Assembly: GCF_020921035.1 (NCBI RefSeq)
Contig: NC_063160.1
Span: 21,363,595-21,427,594 of the forward strand
Length of the DNA: 64,000 nt
DNA from: Rhodamnia argentea
Lineage: Eukaryota; Streptophyta; Magnoliopsida; Myrtales; Myrtaceae
Direction of reading: 5' to 3'
Shown: one piece after another, positions 24,382 to 36,273 of the stretch
Numbering within the stretch: position 1 is the first letter of the stretch
Layout of the letters: every line of letters starts with the position of its first letter
Position numbers and translations under genes: made by a program
The notes under the pieces: model-generated
The model's input: the letters and a program-made list of their open reading frames with translations, nothing else
Database searches by the model: none
What the model was told of the DNA's origin: nothing

Positions 24382-24819
24382 TGTTGGAGTTGGCGAATAC
24401 TTCGGGGACCCTTGTTTCTCACACCGGGTACGCCCACGTGAGCTTAGGGAAACCGAAGTGTTACCCAACGACATATGACCCATACGCATGGGATGCGGGG
24501 GTTCGGGGGCAGCGCCCCCGACACGGGTGTCCCGCTGCCCGGTCGGCGGGCGGGGGTTCAGGGGCGGCGCCTCCCGACGGGGGTTTGGGCTTTTATTTAA
24601 GTTGGCCCATATGGTGGAATTAAGAGGTTTTAGGTTTTTTAGCCCGTTTTTGGGCATATATATTTTGTTTGGTTTTATCATTATATTGAGTTGAATTGGC
24701 TGTAAACCGAAAAAATATAGTGAAATCTCTTTGCGGGACGTAACCCTAATCTTGGGGTGAACCTGGGTAATCTCGTGCGTCTTTCCAATTTTTCTTGATT
24801 CTCCGTGTGATCGTCCGAT
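24382..24819 (+). repeat. 3' LTR of the copia element
   Basis: Starts TGTTGGAGTTGG directly after the purine tract AAGTGGGAGAA. It has fewer of the GC-rich tandem units than the 5' LTR. The right boundary is placed where dirigent sequence resumes (CGTATTCACAAGCCCAGAG) and is uncertain by a few bases. Confidence 0.8.
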
Positions 24820-25028
24820 TCGTATTCACAAGCCCAGAGTATAACGGCAGCACTTTGAGCATAGTGGGCCACAACCCGGTGTTCAAGACCTATCAGGAGA
24901 TGTCAATTGTAGGCGGGACCGGCGTTTTCTAGCTAGCGAGCAGAATCGCGAAGGCGAAGACATACTGTTTCAACCTCACCAACGGCGATGCGGTAGTTGA
25001 ATATAATGTCATAGCTATGCATTACTAG

Positions 25029-26014
25029 ACTCTTCGGACATATATTGTGTGCGGATGAGGTGTTGTCCTTCATTTGGTAATGCTCTACGTGCTTTTCCAT
25101 TTTCATCGAATCGTGGTGGAGATTGAAATTGGACGTTAATTGGTATTTTTTTGTGAGGCCTTAGGTGATCTAAATTGGACTGGGTCGATCACTAGAAGAG
25201 AGATCTCGAGTGATCTCGGCACCTAAATTGTACTGCTATGTTTGAAAAGTCAGTTAATATGGATTACAGAGATTAATGTTAGTTATTCGTACCATCACAA
25301 CCCCCCCTTTTTTTTTAGTTTTCGAGTGAGCATTATTCCATTAAAACCATCAAGAATTGCTTGGGCGGTCTCCCTAGGGGGGAAATTGCCCAATCGATCC
25401 TTGCCCTATTGTATGAATGTAAATTCATCAATCCTAAATATTTTAATTTTGTCAATTTAGTGTAAAATCTTTGCATGGAATTCTAATATAGCATTTTAGA
25501 TCAATTTTTGCTAAAAAATCGCTAACATTACTGTACAATCATCATCGGTTGTTCTATATGACATATCGCAATGTTAGCGATCTTAGGTGAAAATTAGTTA
25601 TAAAGATTACATTTCCAAATGTTTTTGACTAAATTGATAAAAAAAAAAAAGAATGTTTAGAATTGAATTAGGTTTCTTACAAGAGATTCATGACTTGATT
25701 GGAACCACTAAAACCCAAACGATGAAGAACAAAAATATTTGGAGCTCATATTATATGAGACGGTAATTTTGCCAAGAAACAAGACATTGAATGAATAATT
25801 TGTTCTGACCTTAGCAAGTAGCTAATTTAGGAGTGATCGATTTCAGGATGAGCTAGTTTCCAACTTGGAATCGAGGACCTCTCACAAAGGGTTGGTTCCA
25901 CAAGTCAGGAAACGAGAACCATCCATTGGGTCCTAGGAATCGGACCACCGATCCAATCCCATTCTCCAATTGGTCCATGGAATTGGCCATCGCACAGCCT
26001 CTGCTATCTTCACG
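25029..26014. other. 3' flank of dirigent locus A, no gene
   Basis: Recurrent dirigent 3' flank (compare 30,950-31,700), including a worn inverted-repeat-type segment at about 25380-25680. No coding sequence recognised. Confidence 0.5.
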
Positions 26015-26366
26015 ATGTGCGCGCTATGCCCCCTTGTTGCATTCCTTCTCCTCCTATGCTCCGCTGCCGTCTCCGCTCACAACATCACCGAGATCCTCGA
26101 GGGCTTCTCTGAGTACTCGTTCCTTCAACTCCTACCTCAGCCAGATCAAGCTGGCCGACAAGATCAACAACCACCAAACCATCACCATCCTCGCCCTCGA
26201 AAACGGTGCCATGTCCGCCCTCACTGACAAAAAGCCCCTCTCTGTCATTAAGAACGAGCTCGCCACCCCCGTTGTCCTCGACTACTTCTAACCCTCGAAG
26301 CTCCACTGAATACGAGGGGGCTCTACCCTCTCCACCACTCTGTACCAGACAATTGGGAATCCACCC
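26015..26366 (+). pseudogene. Fasciclin-like arabinogalactan protein fragment
   Basis: From the ATG at 26015 it reads a signal peptide (MCALCPLVAFLLLLCSAAVS) and then AHNITEILEGFSEYS, the start of a fasciclin domain. After a frameshift near 26115 it continues FNSYLSQIKLADKINNHQ, ITILALENGAMSAL, KPLSVIKNELATPVVLDYF, then a stop, PSKLH, a stop and GGSTLSTTLYQT. It covers only the first fasciclin half; the proline-rich and GPI parts are missing. Such proteins sit on the outer face of the plasma membrane and act in wall structure. It is unrelated to its dirigent neighbours and looks like a stray copy, perhaps moved here with a duplicated segment. Confidence 0.8.
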
Positions 26367-26765
26367 TCTCCTGAGCAATGAGCGTGGCCGCAACTTGCAA
26401 CCAGATAGAGGGAGAGGGAGAGAGATTGGGGGAATTTGGATATTTTAGGAGAGAGCGTGAGGACTCAGGAGTGTAAGATCCGGAATAATTGTTTTGAAAA
26501 CATAAAAGCCAATATATACACATATATATGTGTGTATACATATGTATATTATACCAGTCCCAATTCATTGGAATTGAAATCACCCAGAATCGGCCCATTC
26601 GGTTCTTTTGCACACCCCTAGTATCTACTCCATCATTCATAAAATCAGAAAATAAAAAAAAAAACCGGCTCTGTCCCCTTTTTTCTCCTCGTTATGCTAC
26701 TAATCTTATTACAAGTTTGCTACTTGGTTTCCCTACCTTTTTTAAGTTTTTTTTTTTCCTTTTAA

Positions 26766-27636
26766 GATAAGTGTGGTGAAAATCCTAAAATTTTTCACGA
26801 AAGCGCAATTGAGTCCTAAAACTTGCAAAAAGTATAATTCCTAAAACTTGTCAAATTTGTACAAGCGAGTCCTTCCGTTAACCCTGTCAAATTTGACTAA
26901 CTGAAAATGCTGGCGTGGCTTTTTTTATTATTATTATTCTCTATCATGTGTGGTGCTGAGTAGCTAAAATGATGTCGCTTTGGTCTAAATCATATTTTAA
27001 ATTCGAATCTTATTTAATTTATATTAAAAATAGGCAAAAATCTACCAAAAAAAAAAAGGAGGAAGATGCAATGGCATGTTACCGACGCTCTAGCATCGCT
27101 CGAAATGTCCGGCAAGGCCTACAAGCGAGGGCCCGCAAGCCCAAGCCCAGGTCTGCCCGAGGGTCGCCAATGGCAACTGATTACTACCCTTGGCGACCCT
27201 CATCCTAGAGACAATCAGCCGATCTAGGTGAGGGCCGCTACCCTCACCCATATTTGGGCGAGGGGTTAAACCTTCACCGGCCTTTCTTGTGGATGGTGGG
27301 GCAGTGTAGCTGCGAGGGCTTGCCCGCAACTTCCTCCTTTTTTTTTTTTTGTACTCTTTTCTAAAAATAAATTCTTATTGTTAGTATAATTTAAATAAAA
27401 TTCGAATTAAAAATTTTATATGGATCAAAACGACGTTGCTTTAGCCATGATAGAGCCATGTAGGATAAAAATAAAAATAACAAAGCCACAACAACATTTT
27501 TTAATAGTCAAATTGGACGAAGTTAACGAAAGGACTTGATCGCACTAATTTGACAAGACGTGATTGCACTGTTTTACAAGTTTTATAACTTAATTGTACT
27601 TTCGCAACAAATTTTATGAATTCCACTACACTTATC
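26766..27636. mobile_element. Inverted-repeat element with GC-rich core
   Basis: Left end GATAAGTGTGGTGAAAATCC is inverted at the right end (...CCACTACACTTATC), with arms of ~60 bp carrying GCGCAATTGAGTCC-like phrases. The core at about 27085-27330 is GC-rich with repeated CGAGGG / CCCTCG motifs in an AT-rich surround. No transposase. Confidence 0.7.
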
Positions 27637-30357
27637 TTTTTTTTTCTTTTTAGTCGTAATTCAGAGGTATGATCCTCATTAACCGGTTATCTGAAGGGAA
27701 ATCCGCATAAGAACTCGACCTCATAGCTCCCTGCTTAAATCCGAATTCTCCGAGTGTCGATCTACTGCAGTGATAAAATGTCGTGCACGGAAAAACCCGC
27801 GGTAGCAAAGGAACCATCGATTCTTAATTCTATGTATATGGAAAAGTAATTAAACAATTATTATCAGGATTCACCGACTAAAGGCGGCTTCCACACCTAC
27901 GCGCCCAACCCAAAAAAAAAAAACAAAAACACACACACACATCAACCAAAAAAGAAAAAGAACAATTACTTAGAAAAGTGTATAGTCTATGATAAAATAA
28001 TTCAAATATTAAATTATATCTTCATCTAATAGCTTAAGCTTTTAGAATAATTGACAGTGATCCTATAAAATCTCTCACATGATATCAGGGCATGAAGTCC
28101 CAAATTAGAATCCGAAAGTAAAGAGACTTGACTAGAATAAAACCCGTGAATTCTATACTTTGTCTATTTGATTTATTAGGTAAGTGTTATTTGATTAGGT
28201 TGAACGTTGGTCATTAATAGTCCTTCGATTTTGAAGAAATGTGACATGCTAATATTATTCTTTTCCTACTTTGAAGTTTTCGATTAAAATAAGTGAAATG
28301 AAATTACTATGCCTTTATATACCCTGCATATGTGGAGATTATATGCCTTTTTTTAACATGTTCTTTCGTGCCAAGCATGCCGTTTACGCTGGTTAAAAAA
28401 ATTATCAGTGTGAAATGGAGTTGCCATCATTGGTGTCATCGAGGAAATCTCTTTCATTTTTCATTTTTCTGGATTCAAAAGACATATTATTCCATTTGAA
28501 ACCATCGAGAGATGCTTTGGAGGTCCCCAAGGTGACACCCTACACTAAAAACCAAATGATAAAGTACAAAAAGATTTTGATCTCGTGCTCATGTGAGTAC
28601 GTGACACCATGCGATTCGACCAAGAGAACAGACACTGAATGTTAACAAGTAGTAGTAGCTACTTACTCAATCAGCAAAACAACAAGAATCTTAAGCTCTG
28701 TCCCTTTCTTCTCCTTAAAATGCGTATCTTATACCAAGAATTCTTCAAATTTGCCACTGCGGTTGCCCTACCTTTTCAGCCTTTTCTTAGATAATAATCC
28801 ATAGACATAACCGTAATTAGCCAATTAACTTGAGGAAAAATAACACAATAATTCACCGTCACGACTCTCTACTTAAATCTGAGCTTCCATGAGAAACCGA
28901 ACTTACAATATCTATTTTTGAATTGAAGCGTAGAAACGTGATTAAACAACTATTATTAAGATTTACTAATAAAAAAGGTGATTAAACAATAATTATCAAG
29001 ATTTACTAATAATAATATAAAAAAAAGGACTTCCACACCTACCAACCCCTAAGCTAAGAATAAAGAAACTTTGCAACATTGCAGCACCGGATGATGCCAG
29101 GGCGAGAGCGAATAATTGACAAGAGCCGATAGATTTGGTAGGGTTTGATATGGTTTGAGAAACTTCACGACAAACCAAGTGCAAGTATCCAACTATTGGC
29201 TCCGATGACGTGAATCACGATACCATTACTTCCAATTTAAATCATGGACGTTCCTGAGAGAGAGCAGAGGATATTGGAAAATGTCTACATTGATAAATTA
29301 TCATACAATGCATGAAAACTTAGTACAATCGCGTTCATAATATATTGTACTAGGATATCCACATCTTGGTCCAGTAGGCATGCGGTACTACGGCTTACTA
29401 CGAGCATAATGTTCTAATAGTGACCTGTGACTGTGATGGATAGCCCATTAGACTCGATTATACACAAATGGCTAAGGTTCCCTCTCCGTTTCGGTACATA
29501 CATATATAGAGTTCTATCCATCAAGAGCCATTAAAGTAAAAGGGAGCCGTTAAGGTAAAAGGGCGGTTGGAGAGAACAACCGAACTAAGGAGGCTCGATC
29601 GGAATTAAATCTGTGGATTCTGGACATTGTCCATTTGGTTCAATTGGTAAACGTTATTCGAATTACTGTTTAGGTGTTCTGAATCTATACAATACATGGG
29701 GATCTTGGATTGAATGTTTCGTTCATAGGTTAGCGATTTTGTTAAGTAGTGTTCGTCATCAACAATCCTTCTACTTTGAAGAAAGAAAATATGCTAATGT
29801 AATTCTTTTTCTAGGTTCAAAGTTTTGACTAGTAGCAAGAAATTACCATACCTTTATATGCTCCGCATATGTAGAATTTAGGAAAAGTATACCATAAGTT
29901 CCATGGTTTTAGTACAGGCACCTCATTTTGATGCTATAATTTTTTTTTTTGTCAAAGACGCTATAAATTTTTGATCGATCGCTTGAATGTCATTAATATT
30001 TTTTAGGAAAAGTCACTAAAAACACAATAAACTTCAATGGCACGGCGGATTTTCTAGCACAGGAAATCACCGACATCACTCAAATAAATATTTTTTAAAA
30101 AGTCATGGCTAAAAAGTTATAACATCAAAGTAAGTGCTATGGTATTTGTGGTGTTTCTTTTTTCTTTTAAAAATTATATGCTTCTTTCCACATGTTCTCT
30201 CCTGCACAGCATGCCATTTTTTTTTTTTTTTTTACTCCTAGAACGTGCAAAGATGCCATTTATATGATATTCGTAAGTCTCGTTTTTGAGTTCATTTTCG
30301 CCTATAAGTTCTTTCCAATAGTATCGTTTTTCCCAACAATTTCATATTGAAAGAGAG
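27637..30357. other. Upstream segment of dirigent locus B, no gene
   Basis: 28.41-29.46 kb repeats the downstream sequence of the dirigent relics (18.11 kb and 5.87 kb). 29.88-30.15 kb holds a worn copy of the repeat fresh at 44.1 kb. A short (CA)n run lies near 27930. No gene other than short chance frames. The upstream block found at locus A is missing just before locus B. Confidence 0.5.
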
Positions 30358-30943
30358 ATGGCAAACCTAAGATTAACGGCCATGGTGGCGGTGGCTCTTG
30401 CTCTGGTGGCTGCAGCAGCGACACTTGCCCGTGCTGAGGCAGATGACCCCAGGAAGGTGGACACGTGGTTCAGTCAGCTTAGCCAGGCCAGGCGGAAGAC
30501 GACGCGCCTCCACTTCTACTTCCACGAACTCTCTCAGGCAAGAGCCCCACGGTGGTGCGCGTCGCCAAGGCTGTGACTACCAAGAAGTCCCCGACACTGT
30601 TCGGGTTGGTTAACATGATCGATGACCCTTTAACCGAGGGGCCTGAGCCAAAATCCCCCATCGTTGGCCGGCTCAAGGGTTCTACTCGTTGGCCGGGCTC
30701 GGGTCACTGGCCCTGCACATCAACATGAACCTCATATTCACGGGTCCGGAGTACAATGGAAGCACTCTGAACATATTGGGCCGCAATCCAGTGTCGGAGA
30801 GCTATCGGGAGATGTCCATTGTAGGTGGGACAGGCATTTTCAGGCTGGCCAGAGGAATTGCGACGGCGAAGACATACTTTTTCAAACGCACTACCGGCGA
30901 TGCGGTAGTGGAATATAAGGTCATATTTACGCATTACTACTAG
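30358..30943 (+). pseudogene. Dirigent locus B, frameshifted
   Basis: Begins MANLRLTAMVAVALALVAAA, a good signal peptide, and reads the dirigent start ADDPRKVDTWFSQLSQARRKTT to LHFYFHE. A small deletion near 30527 changes frame. The next frame holds VRVAKAVTTKKSPTLFG, NMIDDPLTEGPEP and KSPIVGR, where a second 1-bp loss near 30675 changes frame again to NMNLIFTGPEYNGSTL, SIVGGTGIFRLARG and the C-terminus TGDAVVEYKVIFTHYY. Little else has decayed, so inactivation looks fairly recent; an assembly error at either shift is possible. A TATA-like TATAAGT lies 55 bp upstream of the ATG. Confidence 0.85.
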
Positions 30944-31861
30944 ACACTTTGGACATGTAATGGCTCATGTTATAGCCTACTTCTTCTTTCATTTTGACCT
31001 TTTGGTTTTACGCGGGCCAAAGGCCATGGCGCAATTATATCGTTGTAGCTTGTGTGTGGATGAGGCGCTGTCCTTTATGTGGACGGTATGGTATCTTTTT
31101 GTGAGGCTTTAGGCGATCTAAATTGGACTCGCTTTATCACTAGAAGAGAGATCCCGCCACCTAAATTGCACTACTATATTTGAAAAGTCGGTTAATATAG
31201 ATTTAACATCACAAGAATGTACTACTAATAGTATTGACCATTCATCGAGGAAAACCTTTTTTTTCTCAGTTTTCGAGTGAGCATTATTTCATTAAAACCA
31301 TCAAGAAATGCTTCGAAGGTTTTCCTAGAGAGGAAAATTATCCAATCAGTCCTAAACTTATTGTGTGGATGCCAATACAATCCTCAACTTTTCAGTTTTG
31401 TCGATTTAGTTATAAATCTTTGCACCAAAATTCAACATAGTTATTATGGTCAATTTTTGCTAGAAATCGCCAACATGGAGGTCCAATCATCATCGGTTGT
31501 CCTGCGTGGCAATATCGCATTATTAGCGATTTACGGTAAAAATTGATCGGAAGAATTGCATTGGAATTGCGCTCCAATGTTTAGGACTAACTAGGTAAGA
31601 ATAGAAGGTTTAGGATTAGGACTCGTACAACAGGTTTATGACCGATTGGATCCCTAAGATGACATAATCCAATATAAACCAAACAACGAAAATTAAAAAG
31701 ATTTTTGAACTCGTACTCTATGACAAAATGTGAATCGACCACGAAATAGACATCGAATGAACAATTTGCTCCGGCCTAGCAAGTAGCTACTCATTCATCC
31801 ATTAAAAAAAAATAATTAAACTCCATCTCTTTTTTGTCCTTAAATGCGGACCGTAAACTAA
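30944..31861. other. 3' flank of dirigent locus B, no gene
   Basis: Matches the 3' flank of locus A (25,030-25,900) over most of its length. No coding sequence. Confidence 0.5.
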
Positions 31862-32651
31862 GGACCCACATGGCAACGATTTTAATCTGAAAAAACAATT
31901 CTGATTGGAATCGATTTTTTCTAATTCTGTTTCATGTATGAGTTTTAAAGAATTAGAACGTATTTGATAACTACACAAAATTTTTGTTACTAGAATAGAA
32001 GTGCATTTGGTAACTGCATAAAATTTCTGTTACCGAGAACAATTTCTTTTCCCAATTTTTGTTATTTAAGTCAAAGAATTGAGAAGTTACTTTGTGAAAT
32101 TTCATCCCACATTTCGAATTAATTGAAAATTAATTCATATTGATTCTCTTATATAGCATATCGTATACTGCATATAACTTTTTTTTTGTGCTATTCCGTC
32201 TAATTTTTCCATCATAATGAGTCATTGTAAGCTTAAAAAAAGAGAGACCATACTAGGTTACTATGTGATTTCACATTAGTTAGTTAGTTACCTTTTAATT
32301 TTCATTTGTCCAAATAGATTTTAGACTCTCATATGTAATTTTAGTATGGTACAATGATCTGTTGTTAAACATGACTGCAATGAATAGGTCAATTACAATA
32401 TATAACTTAAATAAGGATGTTGATTATATGTGTTCTTAGCATGTTCAATCTCTGCATTTAAAACGCAAATTTTTTTTAAATGTGATTGTTTTTTCCAAAG
32501 TGAACTTTTTTTAATTTTTTTTTTTTGCTCCAAAATTATTCCTCGAAAGAGAATTAGAGTTAGAATCATTTATGTTACCAAACATGTTTCTCTTCCTTTT
32601 TTGTTCCGGAGAACATAATCAAAGAATCAGAATCATTGCAATGCATGCCCT
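31862..32651. mobile_element. Inverted-repeat element, possibly hAT-like
   Basis: Left end GGACCCACATGGCAACGATT and the complement of the right end (GGGCATGCATTGCAATGATT) are imperfect inverted repeats, followed by matching phrases such as ATTCTGATT. About 790 bp, AT-rich, with no coding capacity. The target duplication is not clear. Confidence 0.5.
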
Positions 32652-35631
32652 AAGAGTCTTTCAAATTGCTATGGTGGTTTCCCTACCTTTTTAGCTTTTT
32701 TTTTTCCCCTCTTTAATCATACCTTGGAGTTATGATCATATCGTAGTTAATCAATTATCAAAGGGGAATTAGCATAACAACTCATCCTCATGACTCCCCA
32801 TTTAAATCTGAATTCTCTAATAATCTACTTCACAACAATCCATTCTTCTTCTTTCCAACCCAAAAAAAAACAGAACCATCCATTCTTGATTCGATGTATA
32901 GAAAATTGATTAAACAATTATCATCAAAATTCACTAATTAAAGGCCGCTTCCACACCTACCACCCACCAAACAAAAAAGAGAAAGAGAAATTGATTAGGA
33001 AAGTGTATCGTCAACATTCTCATTGAACCTGTGAGATCTTGTGGAATTATTACCAACTGTTTAAAAATTTAGGCTGCTAGATGAACACATGATTTGATAT
33101 TTAAATACTCTAATAGCACTTACTTGATTATGTTAGGGAGATAGGGCTAAATTGACCCGAACCAACATATTTGATTTACTACAAGCTAGTTGCAAATATC
33201 TAATAACTGGGTCCAATAAATTGAATCACGACATTTGCCAATTCTAATCATAAAAGTTCATGTGAGAGGGTAGAGCATATTGGAAGATTTCTATATCAAT
33301 ACACATTGCCATCGAGTACATATCACTTTATATTTGCGAAAACAGGGCTATTTTATGATAATAGACAATTCATTGAAACTTAAGTACAATTGCATTAGTA
33401 CCCAAAAATAAAAGTACAATTGCATTATCGAATTATAGAAATGTGGTAGGACGCTTACTATAGGCATAATGTCGTAACTATAATTAGTGATGGATGGGCA
33501 CATTAGAAGTGACTATGAACAAATGCCTAAGGTTTTCTATCCATTTCCTAATATACACACTCTACGGTTCTATCCATTAAGGGTCGTCAAGGAAAAAGGG
33601 AGATTGGAGAGGAAGACCTATGCAAAGAGGCTCGATTATAATCCAAAAGTAAAGAGACTCGATCAGAATCAAATATGTGGATTCTGTACATTGTCTATTT
33701 GATTTATTAAGTAAATGTTATTCGAACTATCTTTTGGGCATTCTAACTATATTTATATAGTGATCTTAGGTTGCACATTTTGTTCATATTGTATAAGTGA
33801 TTTTCTTATGGAGCATTTGTCATTAATACTCCTTCGGTTTTGAAGAAATGTAACCTGCTAATATTGTTCGTTTCCTACATTGAAATTTTTTATTAAATAA
33901 GCGAAATGAAATTACTATGCCTTCATATATGCAGAGATCATATGCCTTTTTTACACGTTCGTTCGTATTCTGGGACGCCATGCGATTCGACCAAGAGAAG
34001 AGACACTGAATGAACAATTTGTTGACATGTTGGAGTAGCCACTTATTAAATCAACAAAACAACAAGAACTTATTAAAGTTCTTGTCTCTCTTTTTCTCCG
34101 TAAAATGCGTATATCACACCAAGAAGCTTTCAAATTTGCCACTGCGGTTGCGCTGCCTTTTCAGCCTTTTCTTAGATGATAATCCATAGACATAACCATA
34201 ATTAGCCGATTGCCTTGAGGGAAAATAACACAGTAATCCACCGTTGCAACTATGAGCTTCTATGAGAAACCGAACTCACAACCATCTAGTTTTGAATTGA
34301 AGCGTAGAAAGGCGATTAAACAATTATTATTAAGATTTACAAAATGAAAAAAAGGTGATTAAACAATTATTATTAGTAAGATTTACAAAATAAAAAAAGG
34401 AGATTAAACAATTATTATCAAGATTTACTAATTAAAAAAAAAGAGGACTTCTTCACCTACCAACCCCTAAGCTAAGAATAAAGAAATTTTGCAACATTGC
34501 GACACTGGATGATGTCAGGGCGAGAGCGAATAATTTGACAAGAGCCGACAAATTTGATAGGGTTTAATATGGTTTGAGAAACTCCACGACAAACCAAGTG
34601 CAAATATCCAAGTATTTGGTCCGGTAACGTGAATCGTGATGCCTTATTACTTCCAATTGAAATCATGGACGTTGATGAGAGAGAGTTGAGGATATTGGAA
34701 AATGCCTGCACTAATTTGCATTAAATTGATTACGAGATCACTTTATATTTGCGAAAATCAGGCTATTACAAAATATCATACGATGCATGGAAACATATAG
34801 AATGTTCTCATAGTGGTCGGTGATGGATGGCCAAATGGCTAAGGTCTCCTCTCCGTTTCCAAACATACATACTCCAGGGTTCTATCCATCAAGAGCCGTT
34901 AAGGTTAGGAGGCTCGAATACAATTAAGTATGTGGATTTTGCACATTGTCCATTTGGTTTAATAAGTAGGCATTATTCGAATTATCATTTAGGTGTTCTG
35001 AATCTATACAATTCTTACGGATCTCGGGTTGAACTTTTTTGTTCATAGGTTAGCGATTTTCTTACAGAGTGTTTGTCTTCAACAATTCTTATACTTTGAA
35101 GAAACGTAACATGCTAATGTAATTCTTTTTGTACATTCAAAGTTTTTTGCTAGTGATAAAAAAAATTACTACAACTTCATATGCTATGTATATGTAGAAT
35201 TTATGAAAAAGGACACCACATCGCTCACTTTGATGCTATAACATTTCGTTCGATCACTTGAATGTTATTAATCTGTTTTTCAAAAAGTGACTACAAGTAC
35301 AACAAATTCCAATACCATGACGGATTTTCTAGCAAGGGAAATCGCCACATCATTGAAATGAACATTTTTTGCAAGTTATGACATTGAAGTAATCTATTAA
35401 AAAGTTATGATACCAAAATAAATGTTACATGAAAATTATGACATTTGTCATTTTTTAATCATAATATGCGTCTTTTAACACGTCCTCTCCTGCAAAGCAT
35501 GACATATTTTTTATCCTAGAACGTGCAGAGATGCCATTTATATTGATTTTATTGGTTTCTACAACTTCCGTTGCTTCTGTCTCTATAGGCGTCTTCTTCT
35601 TGTAAGTCTCCTTTTTGAGTTCATTTTCGCC
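32652..35631. other. Upstream segment of dirigent locus C, no gene
   Basis: 32.7-33.5 kb matches the flank near 27.65-28.1 kb and 41.8-42.4 kb. 33.95-34.83 kb matches 28.57-29.46 kb. 35.2-35.45 kb is a worn copy of the repeat fresh at 44.1 kb. No gene. Confidence 0.5.
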
Positions 35632-35638
35632 TATAAAT
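35632..35638 (+). promoter_or_regulatory. TATA box of dirigent locus C
   Basis: TATAAAT in the shared context TTTTCGCCTATAAAT, 48 bp upstream of the ATG. The ~95-bp block beginning CCGCAAAGACG that precedes the TATA box in other copies is absent here. Confidence 0.6.
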
Positions 35639-35685
35639 CCTTTCCAATACCAACTTTCCACGCGATATCAGACTGAAAGAGAGAG

Positions 35686-36273
35686 ATGGCAAAGATATGT
35701 TTAACGGCAACGGTGGTGGTGGTGGCTCTTGCTCTGGTGGCCACAGCCGCGACGCTCGCCCATGCTGAGGCGGATAACCCTGAGAAGGTGGACAAGTGGT
35801 TCAACGGGCTTAGCAACACCAAGCGCAAGACCACACGCCTCCACTTCTACCTCCATGACATGCTCTCGGGCAAGAGCCCTACGGCAGTGCGCATCGCCGA
35901 GTCCACTATGACCAAGAAGTCCCCGACACAGTTCGGGGTGGTCTACATGATGGACGATGCATTGACCGAGGGACCTGAGCTAGAGTCCCCCCTCGTGGGC
36001 CGGGCTCAGGGGTTCTATGGCTCCGCCGCGATCGAATCGCTGGGCCTGCTCATGAACATGAACCTCGTATTCACGGGCCCGAAGTACAATGGCAGCACTC
36101 TGAGCATAATGGGCCGCAACCCGGCATTGGAGACCTATCGGGAGATGTCCATTGTAGGCGGAACCGGCATTTTCCGGTTATCAAGCGGAATCGTGACGGC
36201 AAAGACATACTTTCTCAACCTCACCACCTTTGATGCGGTAGTTGAATATAATGTAATTGCTATGCATTACTAG
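35686..36273 (+). CDS. Dirigent protein, locus C
   Basis: Single-exon gene of 195 residues, the usual size. The signal peptide is residues 1 to about 27 (VVVVALALVATAATLAHA), so the protein is expected in the apoplast. The dirigent domain covers about 35-195. Dirigent proteins are trimeric beta-barrels without oxidase activity that fix the stereochemistry of monolignol radical coupling to lignans. Family residues His53, Asp58 (LHFYLHD) and Arg164 (GIFRL) are present, as are N-glycosylation sites NGST (135) and NLT (178). Two unusual changes occur at conserved sites: DDPLT is DDALT (90-94) and TTGDAVVEY is TTFDAVVEY (about 180-188). Whole frame, but with these changes its activity is less certain than that of D and G. 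Confidence 0.93.
   Translation: MAKICLTATVVVVALALVATAATLAHAEADNPEKVDKWFNGLSNTKRKTTRLHFYLHDMLSGKSPTAVRIAESTMTKKSPTQFGVVYMMDDALTEGPELESPLVGRAQGFYGSAAIESLGLLMNMNLVFTGPKYNGSTLSIMGRNPALETYREMSIVGGTGIFRLSSGIVTAKTYFLNLTTFDAVVEYNVIAMHY

Larger units (their letters stand above)
19735..24819 (+). mobile_element. Ty1/copia LTR retrotransposon, nearly full length, broken
   Basis: Parts in order: 5' LTR, a primer-binding site TGGTATCAGAGCC at about 20284 (initiator-Met tRNA type), gag with a zinc-knuckle region (about 20.3-21.2 kb), then pol with protease, integrase, reverse transcriptase (YVDDMLLIG) and RNase H (about 21.2-24.3 kb), a purine tract at about 24371-24381, and 3' LTR. Integrase before reverse transcriptase places it in Ty1/copia; the gag start resembles Tork/Tnt1-like lineages. 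It is a broken fossil with roughly three breaks in its coding region. By eye the LTRs differ at about 5% of aligned positions, suggesting an age of the order of a few million years, depending on the rate assumed. Confidence 0.92.
19363..25028 (+). pseudogene. Dirigent locus A, broken and split by a copia element
   Basis: The first part (19363-19734) starts MAKLG, hits a stop at once in the signal-peptide region, and in another frame reads ARAEADDPENVDMWFTSLRHAKRKTT on to EATMTE. Later there is a frameshift after EATMTE and a loss of about 27 bp in the GRAQGFY region. The last part (24820-25028) reads NGSTLSIVGHNPVF, EMSIVGGTGVF, a stop, then the usual C-terminus ending AMHY. The ~5.1-kb element at 19735 separates the two. 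The upstream promoter block and TATA box are still present. It is a dead copy of the cell-wall dirigent family. Confidence 0.9.
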
